24,869 nt of DNA from an uncultured Eubacterium sp. (GTDB lineage Bacteria; Bacillota; Clostridia; Lachnospirales; Lachnospiraceae). Location: positions 1-24,869 of the forward strand of contig CAJUFM010000043.1 of NCBI GenBank assembly GCA_910585745.1, read 5' to 3'. Below are positions 7,017 through 14,034 of this stretch, one piece after another. A program made the translations under genes and the position numbers. The first letter of the stretch is position 1. Each line of letters begins with the position of its first letter. The notes beneath the pieces are model-generated. The model searched no databases. It saw only the letters and a program-made list of their open reading frames with translations, and was not told where the DNA came from.

Positions 7017-7047
7017 TGGTATCTACATTTTTCGGATCAACTTCTCC
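6996..7047 (-). terminator. Intrinsic terminator after csrA
   Basis: In the transcript GGAGAAGUUGAUCC (7047-7034) pairs with GGGUUAACUUUUCC (7016-7003) over 14 positions, including three G-U pairs and one weak A-U next to the loop, around a 17-nt loop, followed by seven U (7002-6996). The stem begins 6 nt past the csrA stop. It separates the flgM-csrA operon from flaG-neuC. Confidence 0.88.
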
Positions 7048-7053
7048 CTTCCA

Positions 7054-7272
7054 CTATTTTAGCAGATCCGACAGACTCTCCGGACTGGCCATATTTACAG
7101 CTTCTTTGTTTGCTTCCTGTATCTGGACGTACAGTTCCTTGCGATATATGGGTACTGATTTGGGGGCACTGATGCCGATCTTTACCTGATCGCCTTTGAT
7201 CTCCAGGATCGAAACCTCTACATTATCATTGATGATAATGGATTCGTTTACTTTTCTTGCCAGTGCTAACAT
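7054..7272 (-). CDS. csrA: Translational regulator CsrA
   Basis: A 72-residue CsrA/RsmA RNA-binding protein. CsrA dimers bind GGA-containing hairpins at ribosome binding sites; in Bacillus the main target is the flagellin message and FliW is the antagonist. The sequence starts MLALARKVNESIIINDNV, a variant of the usual MLVLxRK, followed by VEVSILEIKGDQVKIGISAPKSVPIYRKELY with the conserved IYRKE segment needed for RNA binding. The start at 7272 is set by AGGAGG 9 nt upstream, located in the end of fliW; the two genes are 4 nt apart. Last gene before the terminator at 6996-7047. Confidence 0.97.
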   Translation of the reverse strand: MLALARKVNESIIINDNVEVSILEIKGDQVKIGISAPKSVPIYRKELYVQIQEANKEAVNMASPESLSDLLK

Positions 7273-7276
7273 AAAA

Positions 7277-7732
7277 TCAAGCCTCCTTCTTTTCTTTGAG
7301 GAGATCATATATCTTATATTTCACCTCATAATCCTGATTTTCCACTATAAGCTGTGCTCCCTTTCTGGTATCCGCATTGATGATGATGGGCGCTTTCAGA
7401 TTCACAGACATCTCCTTAATATCAGCGGGAACGGTCATCGTGAGCAGGATCACCAGATTCTCCTCTGTAATCTCTCCGATGCCGGAAAGCAGCTCATCCT
7501 CAACCACCGGATTGTAATCCTCTTTCACCAGAAGCGGATTGATCACCGGCAGGGCAAGGGTCGGCTCATCCACGCTCTGAAACCATGAAATATTGCTGCC
7601 GCCCTCTTTTTCGCAGTCGTACAATATCGTATATTTTTTAAATTCCTCAAATCCGAAAAGTCCACGGTCCAAGGTTATGATCTTCTCCTCCGTCAGATCG
7701 ATCTCACCAAAATATTTTGTCTGTATCAGCAT
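7277..7732 (-). CDS. fliW: Flagellar assembly factor FliW
   Basis: A 151-residue FliW. In Firmicutes FliW binds either flagellin or CsrA; when flagellin is exported, free FliW inhibits CsrA and flagellin translation resumes. Conserved parts visible: MLIQTKYFGEI, ITLDRGLFGFEEFKKYTIL (FliW signature GLxGFE), FQSVDEPTLALPVINPLL, and LVILLTMTVPADIKEMSVNLKAPIIINADTRKGAQLI. The ATG at 7732 is chosen because GGAGG stands 5 nt before it; an in-frame TTG at 7750 has no such support. It is 4 nt upstream of csrA, the usual fliW-csrA pair. Confidence 0.96.
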   Translation of the reverse strand: MLIQTKYFGEIDLTEEKIITLDRGLFGFEEFKKYTILYDCEKEGGSNISWFQSVDEPTLALPVINPLLVKEDYNPVVEDELLSGIGEITEENLVILLTMTVPADIKEMSVNLKAPIIINADTRKGAQLIVENQDYEVKYKIYDLLKEKKEA

Positions 7733-7748
7733 AGTTACCTCCATTCGC

Positions 7749-7815
7749 AAGGTGAACGCAGTTCACCTTTGCCTTATTGCGCATCAAAGAACTAAAAGTT
7801 CCTACCAAGTTTGGT
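7749..7815. repeat. Three consecutive dyad repeats between flgL and fliW
   Basis: The 99-nt gap between flgL and the fliW ATG contains ACCAA-2 nt-TTGGT (7804-7815), GAACT-3 nt-AGTTC (7789-7801) and a perfect 9-bp AAGGTGAAC-3 nt-GTTCACCTT (7749-7769). The last ends just before the fliW ribosome binding site. None is followed by a U-run. They could be RNA hairpins or protein operators. Confidence 0.6.
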
Positions 7816-7831
7816 GCTGCCAGCCTAAGTA

Positions 7832-9316
7832 TTAAATAAAATCGAGAAGTGACGTTCCCAGTATTTTAGACGTCGCCTGAAGGGAGGCCTGGTACAGAAG
7901 GTCTGCCTCCGTATAATTGACATATGCCTCCTCAAGATCCGCATCTTCATTCTCTGATTTCGCCTCGTCTGTTCCCGTCTTCAAGACTTCCAGTCCGCTC
8001 TGGGTCATCTTCAGCCTGGAATATCTCGCACCATGGTCTGCCAGGGATACATTCAGCTTATTCTTCGCCTCCTGGAATACGGTGATGGCATGGGAATACG
8101 AATTAGTCAGCACAGTATTCTGCAGGGTAAGCTGCGTACCGATCTGATCATAAAGTTCCTGCAGGTTTGCCAGCTTTTCCTTATCATTTGGATCGCAGTC
8201 ATCAATCCGCTTTTTGACTGCAGCATAATTTTTCTCCATGATCTCCAGATCATTGATCACCTTATAAATATCATCCACTGCCCTGCCAATGGTTGTATCA
8301 AAGGTGTCGCAGGCAAGGGTATTTATCGTCAGCGTCTGGCTGAAATTAACCTGATAGTTGATCTTCTGCTCGGTTACATTATCATAGTTTTTCACAACCC
8401 CGGTAGCATTATTCTCTGCCCGGCAGTTAAAATAATGCTCTGGGCGAATATCATTGCTGGTAAACTGGGTCTTATTAAATTGCGCCGACAGCCCGGAACC
8501 TGCGCGGATAGAATCGTATATTGCATCTCCGAAAACCAATTCGCCGGTCTCTGGTACAAAATACACCTCATTCTCACCAGGATGATACTGCTCATTATAA
8601 GTCTTATTATCTGGAATGCTTTTCGTGACTGCTGTCACGGTATGGCTTTCGCCTTTTACATCCTTATAGGTGATGGTAACATCTTCTTTATCACAGTTAC
8701 TATAGGATAAAGAAATACGGTGGGTCTGTAAGAACTCTGATGCCTCATTGGCATAATCCGAGGCATCCTTCGTATCATCATATTCTGCCTGACCATATAC
8801 ATAGGCATATTTTTGAATCTCATTGATCTCCAGGTTCTCTGTGATGGTATACGTCGTATCACTCTGATCCGCATCAAAGAGAAGGGGAACATCGGTACGG
8901 TATCCGGTAAAGATATAGCGCCCCGCATAATCTCTGTTGGCATGCTCCTGATAAATGGCATCCGCATTCTGGCGGAGCTGCTTGGCAATAGTTTCCCGGT
9001 CGTCCGCATTGTTTGGATCGTTTGCCGCATGGGTCACGTACTCCAGCATGCTATCCAGGATCTTATTTACTTTGTCAATCGGCTCTTCTGTGGCATCCAT
9101 CCAGCTTTCCGCATCGTCACAGTTGGAAAGATACTGATCGATCTCGATCATCGTTGTACGGAACCTGAGTGCACGCACTGCGATCGTTGGGTTATCGGAA
9201 GGGTTCTGAATCTTTTTCTCAGAAGCATACTGTTCAAAATATTTGTTGTACGCCGACTTATTCTTTTGAATATGGAGCATTGCATTATTCCGCATCATGT
9301 TATTGGTAATCCGCAT
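7832..9316 (-). CDS. flgL: Flagellar hook-associated protein FlgL (HAP3)
   Basis: A 494-residue FlgL, the junction protein next to the filament. The flagellin-like N-terminus shows MRITNNMMRNNAMLHIQKN and IQNPSDNPTIAVRALRFR (the flagellin-family NPSDNP motif, about 37-42), and the stretch YAGRYIFTGYRTDVPLLF is the FlgL signature. The C-terminus EEAYVNYTEADLLYQASLQATSKILGTSLLDFI is the flagellin C-terminal helix. It is longer than enterobacterial FlgL (about 317), with the extra residues in the middle surface domain (about 180-330). The ribosome binding site GGATG is modest. It lies 47 nt after the second flgK-type gene. Confidence 0.94.
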   Translation of the reverse strand: MRITNNMMRNNAMLHIQKNKSAYNKYFEQYASEKKIQNPSDNPTIAVRALRFRTTMIEIDQYLSNCDDAESWMDATEEPIDKVNKILDSMLEYVTHAANDPNNADDRETIAKQLRQNADAIYQEHANRDYAGRYIFTGYRTDVPLLFDADQSDTTYTITENLEINEIQKYAYVYGQAEYDDTKDASDYANEASEFLQTHRISLSYSNCDKEDVTITYKDVKGESHTVTAVTKSIPDNKTYNEQYHPGENEVYFVPETGELVFGDAIYDSIRAGSGLSAQFNKTQFTSNDIRPEHYFNCRAENNATGVVKNYDNVTEQKINYQVNFSQTLTINTLACDTFDTTIGRAVDDIYKVINDLEIMEKNYAAVKKRIDDCDPNDKEKLANLQELYDQIGTQLTLQNTVLTNSYSHAITVFQEAKNKLNVSLADHGARYSRLKMTQSGLEVLKTGTDEAKSENEDADLEEAYVNYTEADLLYQASLQATSKILGTSLLDFI

Positions 9317-9363
9317 AAATCATCCACGTCCTTTTCTATTTGATATGATGTGTGGCAGATCTA

Positions 9364-11226
9364 TTACACTGCCATCTGATTGATCAGTCTGTCAAGCACT
9401 TCGTTCATCACCGAAAGTACCTTATACTGGTTAAACAGCATCTTCTGGAAGGTAAGCAGACCTTCCGTCTCCTCATCTTCATCGGGACCGGATACTGCCT
9501 GCCGCTGGATATCCACTGCATCACGTATATTGAGCTGGCTCGCTTCCATCGTCAATGCCTTTTTACAGTCCACTCCCACATCCGCTGTAAAGGACTGCAG
9601 GAAAGAATCCGGTGATCCGTGCAGAAACATCTTGGAATCATCTTTCAAGTCTGCAAGCTTTTTCAGGTTCAGCCCTTCGGATTTGCCCCCATCCTCCATT
9701 CCGTTAAATGCGAGGAGTCTTGTGTCATCCAGAACAGCATCTGTCACACAGATATTTAATGCCGTCATATAGTAATAGCTTCCTGTATAGCTTCCATTCT
9801 CTTCTTTTTTTGCCAGGGAAGTAAAGGAAGAATCATGCCCGCCCTCGCCTTTGGATGTAAATATATAATTGGCACCATCTGCCGGCACTTTGGCATTAAA
9901 GAAGTCGATGCCCTGATTCCCATAGTCGTCGTAACCGCCCTTATGGATATCGTTAAAATTCTGGGCATAGGTTCTCACAAATTCATTGAGCTGTGCCATA
10001 TAATAGGGTACACCTTTATAGGCCACATTGTCGCCAACCACAACATCTGCCTGGACATTTACTGCATACTGCAGTGCTTTTGCCTGGTCTGTGCCCATAT
10101 TTTGTTTGAGTGTAAATTTGTATGTAAACTCGCCGCTGTCTGATACCTGCACCTCAAAGGTATCATAACTATAGGCAACGTTATTGATCGTGATCTCCCC
10201 GTCCTCTGCCGGTATATTCAGCAGATTCACGTCATTTATATTGGCGCTGTTCATCGTCACTACGATATTGCCGTCCTTATCGTTTGCGATTCCGGCTATC
10301 TTCCCTGACAATGTCGTCGAGTTATTACCGTCCCGGATCTCATAAAGCCCCTGCAGCTTCCCGCCCAGAGAAGGACTATATTCATTAAAAGGCGCTCCGT
10401 CCGCCCAGGATACTTTGTAGAGACCGGATATATCATTGATGGCTTTTGTGGTATCCATCTCTGTCACTTTTAATTCATTGACACGGTAAGTATCCAGAAG
10501 AACGCCTCCATTGACATAAAGAAAGAACTGGGGCAGCCCGACACCGCTTGGCGGTTCTTCCTCCACCGCTTTCACATTACAGTACTCAGAAAGTTCATCG
10601 ATGAGCACCCCTCTCTGGTCCCGGAGATCATTTGCTGGATTACCGTATGCTTCCAAAGTGTTGATCTGCTTCGTTACCGCCGCGATCTTTTCTGCAAGAG
10701 CGTTGATCTGCTCCACACAGCTTTTGATCTCTTCATTAGCTTCTTCCTGCAGATCCCGGAGATCCGAAGCACTGCTCTGTATAAAAGAGGTCAGCGTGTC
10801 GGCAACGGTAGTAATTTCCTTTCTCTTCGTGGCATCGCCGCCATCCCCTACAGAACCCGTAAGAGTTTTACAAAACTGATCAAAGGCTGTGGTGATCCCG
10901 CCATCCTCTTCATTTTTTGCGTACAGGTAAGTCTGGACATGCTTCAGATAATAGGAATGGGTGCCGTATTTGCTATAAGTGGCATTTTCTTTTCTATACT
11001 TGATATCATAGTAATCGTTGTGCTCCCGCACTATGTCCTGCACATAGGCTCCGGCTCCGATCACCTTGATGGAACTTACATTCCGTATCTGGGCACTTGT
11101 TTTCACTACCTGTCTGGAATACCCTTTCGTCCCTACATTGGCAAGGTTGTGGGCCGCCGTCTGCATGCAGGCGTTATAGGTAAGCATTCCTGATTTTGCG
11201 ATTTCTAATCCCTGAAATGTAGACAT
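9364..11226 (-). CDS. flgK: Second FlgK-type hook-associated protein
   Basis: A 620-residue FlgK family member. The N-terminus MSTFQGLEIAKSGMLTYNA and AAHNLANVGTKGYSRQVV are the rod/hook-family heptad motif; the C-terminus AVSGPDEDEETEGLLTFQKM with NEVLDRLINQ is the FlgK terminal helix. The middle contains a helical part (YLKHVQTYLYAKNEEDG, VDTLTSFIQSSASDLRDLQEEANEEIKSCVEQINALAEKI) and a beta-rich surface domain. It differs strongly from the FlgK encoded directly upstream (16-nt gap), so they are old paralogues rather than a recent copy. The acidic DEDEETE insertion before the last helix is not in the other. GGAGGAG stands 6 nt before the ATG. Which of the two is the main junction protein cannot be told. 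Confidence 0.88.
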   Translation of the reverse strand: MSTFQGLEIAKSGMLTYNACMQTAAHNLANVGTKGYSRQVVKTSAQIRNVSSIKVIGAGAYVQDIVREHNDYYDIKYRKENATYSKYGTHSYYLKHVQTYLYAKNEEDGGITTAFDQFCKTLTGSVGDGGDATKRKEITTVADTLTSFIQSSASDLRDLQEEANEEIKSCVEQINALAEKIAAVTKQINTLEAYGNPANDLRDQRGVLIDELSEYCNVKAVEEEPPSGVGLPQFFLYVNGGVLLDTYRVNELKVTEMDTTKAINDISGLYKVSWADGAPFNEYSPSLGGKLQGLYEIRDGNNSTTLSGKIAGIANDKDGNIVVTMNSANINDVNLLNIPAEDGEITINNVAYSYDTFEVQVSDSGEFTYKFTLKQNMGTDQAKALQYAVNVQADVVVGDNVAYKGVPYYMAQLNEFVRTYAQNFNDIHKGGYDDYGNQGIDFFNAKVPADGANYIFTSKGEGGHDSSFTSLAKKEENGSYTGSYYYMTALNICVTDAVLDDTRLLAFNGMEDGGKSEGLNLKKLADLKDDSKMFLHGSPDSFLQSFTADVGVDCKKALTMEASQLNIRDAVDIQRQAVSGPDEDEETEGLLTFQKMLFNQYKVLSVMNEVLDRLINQMAV

Positions 11227-11242
11227 TTCTTCTCCTCCATTC

Positions 11243-13024
11243 CTATAAGCTGGTTATCAGATGCTCGATCATCTCGTCTACCACGGTGATATATCTCGAT
11301 GATGCGTCGAAACACTTCTGAAATTTGATCAAATCTGCCAGTTCCTCGTCGGTGGATACTCCCATCACATTCTGTCTCTCGCCCTCAATGGAATTTACTG
11401 TGATGACCTGGTTATCTATAATTCCACTCCACACATTTCCATCGGTAGAGAACTGTCCCACCAGCGCTCCATAATATCCATTAAAATTATATGTAGTCAT
11501 GGAATTGGGATCCAGGGTAGAAAAATCTTCCCGCCATTTTTCCATCAGGTCGGCACAGACATACTGGGTAAATCCTTCCACAAAACCAGAATTTTCATTT
11601 GCTTTCAAGGGCAGCTTGGATGGATCCCTCAACAATTCCGGATTTACCTCCAGCTGGTCGATGGTATACAGGCTGTAACGATCCTCAACATCCTCTTCGT
11701 TGTACTGAAGAACCGTAACTTTACCAATGGTTCCGTCTTCCTTCAGGACTTCTACCGTTTTCTCGGTATACCGCGGCATTTTCCGCCGGATAAAAAGTTC
11801 TTCTCCTACCGTCTTGTTCGCATCGTCACCATAGGGTGCATTTTCATTATCCAGCACCTTGATCTTGGTCCCATCTGCCAGCTCCAGCTCCTTATTCGGA
11901 CAAAGGGTGTCATTTATCATCATGGCCATGCCCCGGATCAGCTGATCAAATTCCGCCTGGACTTTCATCACGATCGAAGGCTCAACATGCTCATTATATT
12001 CTTCTACCTCTCTGTTATATTTCTCATTGGCATTAAACCAGGCTCTTTCATCCAGTGTCCCAAATTTATCGATATAGTCTTCCTTCACCGGCTTCACTGG
12101 CATATCTGTAAAGTCAGCGGCATGATTCCCTCTCGCCACCAGAAGCCCTCTTAGGGATCCCACATCGGTATTGGTATCACGGGAATATGCCAGTTCTCCG
12201 CGGAAAAAGTAATCCTCACCGGTCTCCCATACCGGCTTAAGCAGTTTGGAAGTGGAACTCTCATATGCTGTAGTCAGCCGGCTCTGGTGGTTGCCCTCCA
12301 GCAGGAATTCTCCCTCCGAATAAATGGAGATCGTACCATCTTTCTCCTCGATCGGCTTAAATTTTATGATCGATCCAAGCTGATCCAGCAGAAGGTTTCT
12401 GGAATCTCGATAGTCATTGGCACTTTCCCCTGTCGCCTCATACTTGCGGATCAACATATTATAATCCCGGATCTGGGATACGATATCATTGATCTCATTT
12501 ACCTGATTCTGCACCTCATCATTCATGTTTTTCTGATAATCATTTAACTGCTGCTGCAAAACCTGCGCGCGTTCTATGAACTGGGCCGCCTGGGAGACAA
12601 ATTCGGAACGGCATGTGATATCGCCAGGTGTTTTCGTCAGTTCCTGAACCGAAGTCCACAGATCTGTCATAGATTCAAGAAATTCCTGTGCTTCCAGCTC
12701 TCCAAACAGCTCTTGCATCTCCTGCACTGCCTCGTACTGCGCCTCATAGAAGCTCTGGCGCCCAACCTCAATCCGGTACTGATCATCCAGAAATGCATTC
12801 CGTATCTGACGGATCTTTACTACATCCGTCCCAAGACCAACCTGTATCTTATTGGAGTACGCACCATACCTGGACGAATAAAAAGCATCTGTCACAACTG
12901 CCTGCTGTCTTGTATGTCCTGGAGTAGTAGCATTGGCAAGGTTGTGAGCCGTTGTATTCATGGATGTCTGAGCCGAATGCAGTCCGGAGACACCCGTATT
13001 AAAACTTGCAAATAGATTTCCCAT
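11243..13024 (-). CDS. flgK: Flagellar hook-associated protein FlgK (HAP1)
   Basis: A 593-residue FlgK, the junction protein next to the hook. N-terminal FNTGVSGLHSAQTSMNTTAH followed by NLANATTPGHTRQQ is canonical; then LQQQLNDYQKNMNDEVQNQV and SQIRDYNMLIRKYEATGESANDYRDSRNLLLDQL, typical FlgK helical segments, and the C-terminal block NVMGVSTDEELADLIKFQKC and RYITVVDEMIEHLI, matching the family pattern NVsGVSlDEE. A large beta-rich middle domain (about 230-480) accounts for the length. The start has GAGGAAAG upstream. It follows flgN across a 115-nt gap and precedes a second flgK-type gene. Confidence 0.94.
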   Translation of the reverse strand: MGNLFASFNTGVSGLHSAQTSMNTTAHNLANATTPGHTRQQAVVTDAFYSSRYGAYSNKIQVGLGTDVVKIRQIRNAFLDDQYRIEVGRQSFYEAQYEAVQEMQELFGELEAQEFLESMTDLWTSVQELTKTPGDITCRSEFVSQAAQFIERAQVLQQQLNDYQKNMNDEVQNQVNEINDIVSQIRDYNMLIRKYEATGESANDYRDSRNLLLDQLGSIIKFKPIEEKDGTISIYSEGEFLLEGNHQSRLTTAYESSTSKLLKPVWETGEDYFFRGELAYSRDTNTDVGSLRGLLVARGNHAADFTDMPVKPVKEDYIDKFGTLDERAWFNANEKYNREVEEYNEHVEPSIVMKVQAEFDQLIRGMAMMINDTLCPNKELELADGTKIKVLDNENAPYGDDANKTVGEELFIRRKMPRYTEKTVEVLKEDGTIGKVTVLQYNEEDVEDRYSLYTIDQLEVNPELLRDPSKLPLKANENSGFVEGFTQYVCADLMEKWREDFSTLDPNSMTTYNFNGYYGALVGQFSTDGNVWSGIIDNQVITVNSIEGERQNVMGVSTDEELADLIKFQKCFDASSRYITVVDEMIEHLITSL

Positions 13025-13078
13025 ACAATCTTTCCTCTTTTCCCCACAATGATTTATTTACAAAATAAAAGAAGCACA

Positions 13079-13129
13079 CAGATGTGGGCATCCAGCGAAA
13101 CATCTGCTATGCGGGATCTTTGATGCCGC
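13079..13129 (-). repeat. Two stem-loops between flgN and flgK
   Basis: The 115-nt gap (13025-13139) holds CAGATGT/ACATCTG with a 14-nt loop (13079-13106) and GCGG-mismatch-ATC paired with GAT-mismatch-CCGC around 3 nt (13111-13129). No U-run follows either, and no promoter is convincing, so the operon probably continues through. They may influence transcript processing or stability. Confidence 0.45.
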
Positions 13130-13139
13130 AAACCACCGA

Positions 13140-13655
13140 TCATTGTTTCGCATCAAAGCTCCCTGCCCCATAGGCGGGCATATCCACCTGTGCAGCGTCG
13201 CTTGAATAATTACTGCTTCCCGAAGACATCCGTGTACTTCTTATCACATTCATATTATATTCAACCATTTCTAATGCCTGCGTCAATAACTCTTTATTCT
13301 GAGCATTCAGCTCCTGCAGCCGCGCCACGGTCCGTCTCAGCTTGTCATGCAGGTGCTGTAATTTCTTTTGTTCATCGGGCTGTTTGCCAAGGGCCTGGAT
13401 GATCTGCTCCAGATTCATATCCCCCGAAGCCTTTCCGAGAACAGTAGCAATGTCTTCTGTCACCCGTATCCGCCTGGCTTCAAGATTTCCGACTTCGTCC
13501 ATCATCTTCTGCTCCTCACCAGACAGACGTCCCAGAGCGTCCAGGTCATTTGCCACGATCGCCCGTATCTTCTCCTCTTGAACCGGTATCAGATTGGCAT
13601 AAAGCTTTTCCTCCCGGTCAAGGGTTCCAATCAATTCTTCAATTAAGCTCGCCAA
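13140..13655 (-). CDS. flgN: FlgN-type flagellar export chaperone
   Basis: A 171-residue FlgN, the cytoplasmic chaperone that delivers FlgK and FlgL to the export apparatus. Helical, with LIEELIGTLDREEKLYANLI at the N-terminus, a heptad-rich middle (LGRLSGEEQKMMDEVGNLEARRIRV) and LQELNAQNKELLTQALEMVE near the end, the family pattern; the tail is Ser/Ala-rich. The start is a TTG at 13655 because AGGAGG (13669-13664) stands 8 nt before it. The longer frame beginning with another TTG at 13697 would overlap flgM and has no ribosome binding site. It lies 19 nt after flgM and before its expected clients. Confidence 0.88.
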   Translation of the reverse strand: MASLIEELIGTLDREEKLYANLIPVQEEKIRAIVANDLDALGRLSGEEQKMMDEVGNLEARRIRVTEDIATVLGKASGDMNLEQIIQALGKQPDEQKKLQHLHDKLRRTVARLQELNAQNKELLTQALEMVEYNMNVIRSTRMSSGSSNYSSDAAQVDMPAYGAGSFDAKQ

Positions 13656-13674
13656 AGGAACAACCTCCTGTTCG

Positions 13675-13944
13675 TTATCCAAGCAGACGGTCTGCAAGCT
13701 TGTCTGCCACAGCCTCTAAGGATACATTGTAAGTTCCGGCTTTCATCCGGTCCATAATATCCTGTACTTTTTCTTCTCTTATATCAGAATTATCAGACAC
13801 AGCTTTTCTGGCAACCTGATAATCTTTTCCGATACTGGATATCTCCAGACTGTCTGTCGAATCCGACCTGGAAGATTTCGCAGAAGATCTCGGTTTACCT
13901 GCATTATAAAGCTGATTTACCTGCATATATGCGTCAATTCTCAT
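13675..13944 (-). CDS. flgM: Anti-sigma-28 factor FlgM
   Basis: An 89-residue FlgM, which holds sigma-28 inactive until the hook-basal body is complete and FlgM is secreted. The N-terminal half is disordered and Ser-rich (export-competent), with MRIDAYMQVNQLY at the start; the C-terminal half has the conserved LEISSIGKDYQVA (33-45), then REEKVQDIMDRMKAGTYNVS (56-75) and the last helix LEAVADKLADRLL, the sigma-binding region. ATG at 13944 is preferred over GTG at 13956 since GAGGTGG is correctly placed for the ATG. First gene of the late operon, about 40 nt after a sigma-28-type promoter, giving a feedback loop. Confidence 0.92.
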   Translation of the reverse strand: MRIDAYMQVNQLYNAGKPRSSAKSSRSDSTDSLEISSIGKDYQVARKAVSDNSDIREEKVQDIMDRMKAGTYNVSLEAVADKLADRLLG

Positions 13945-13989
13945 AATCTTCACCACCTCAATAAATCTTTTAACGTTTCTTACAATATG

Positions 13990-14019
13990 TATCGGACGAT
14001 TGAGGTAACACCTTAACCC
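13990..14019 (-). promoter_or_regulatory. Sigma-28-type promoter of the flgM operon
   Basis: GGGTTAA (14019-14013), a 17-nt spacer, then CCGATA (13995-13990). Transcription should start near 13983, about 40 nt before the flgM ATG. The promoter begins only 16 nt past the topoisomerase A stop. A run of T on the minus strand (14022-14029) precedes it without a hairpin, so there is no visible terminator for the upstream operon. Confidence 0.75.
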
Positions 14020-14034
14020 TTAAAAAAAATTTAT

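Noticed and set aside
8033..8710. 225-codon plus-strand open frame opposite flgL
   Set aside because: It is an antisense shadow: the minus-strand frame encodes a complete FlgL with family motifs at both ends, while this frame has no ribosome binding site and an Ile/Leu/Cys-rich unstructured composition. The same holds for the other long plus-strand frames, such as 188-781 opposite neuC, 20607-21167 opposite the second permease and 17239-17778 opposite the topoisomerase B subunit.
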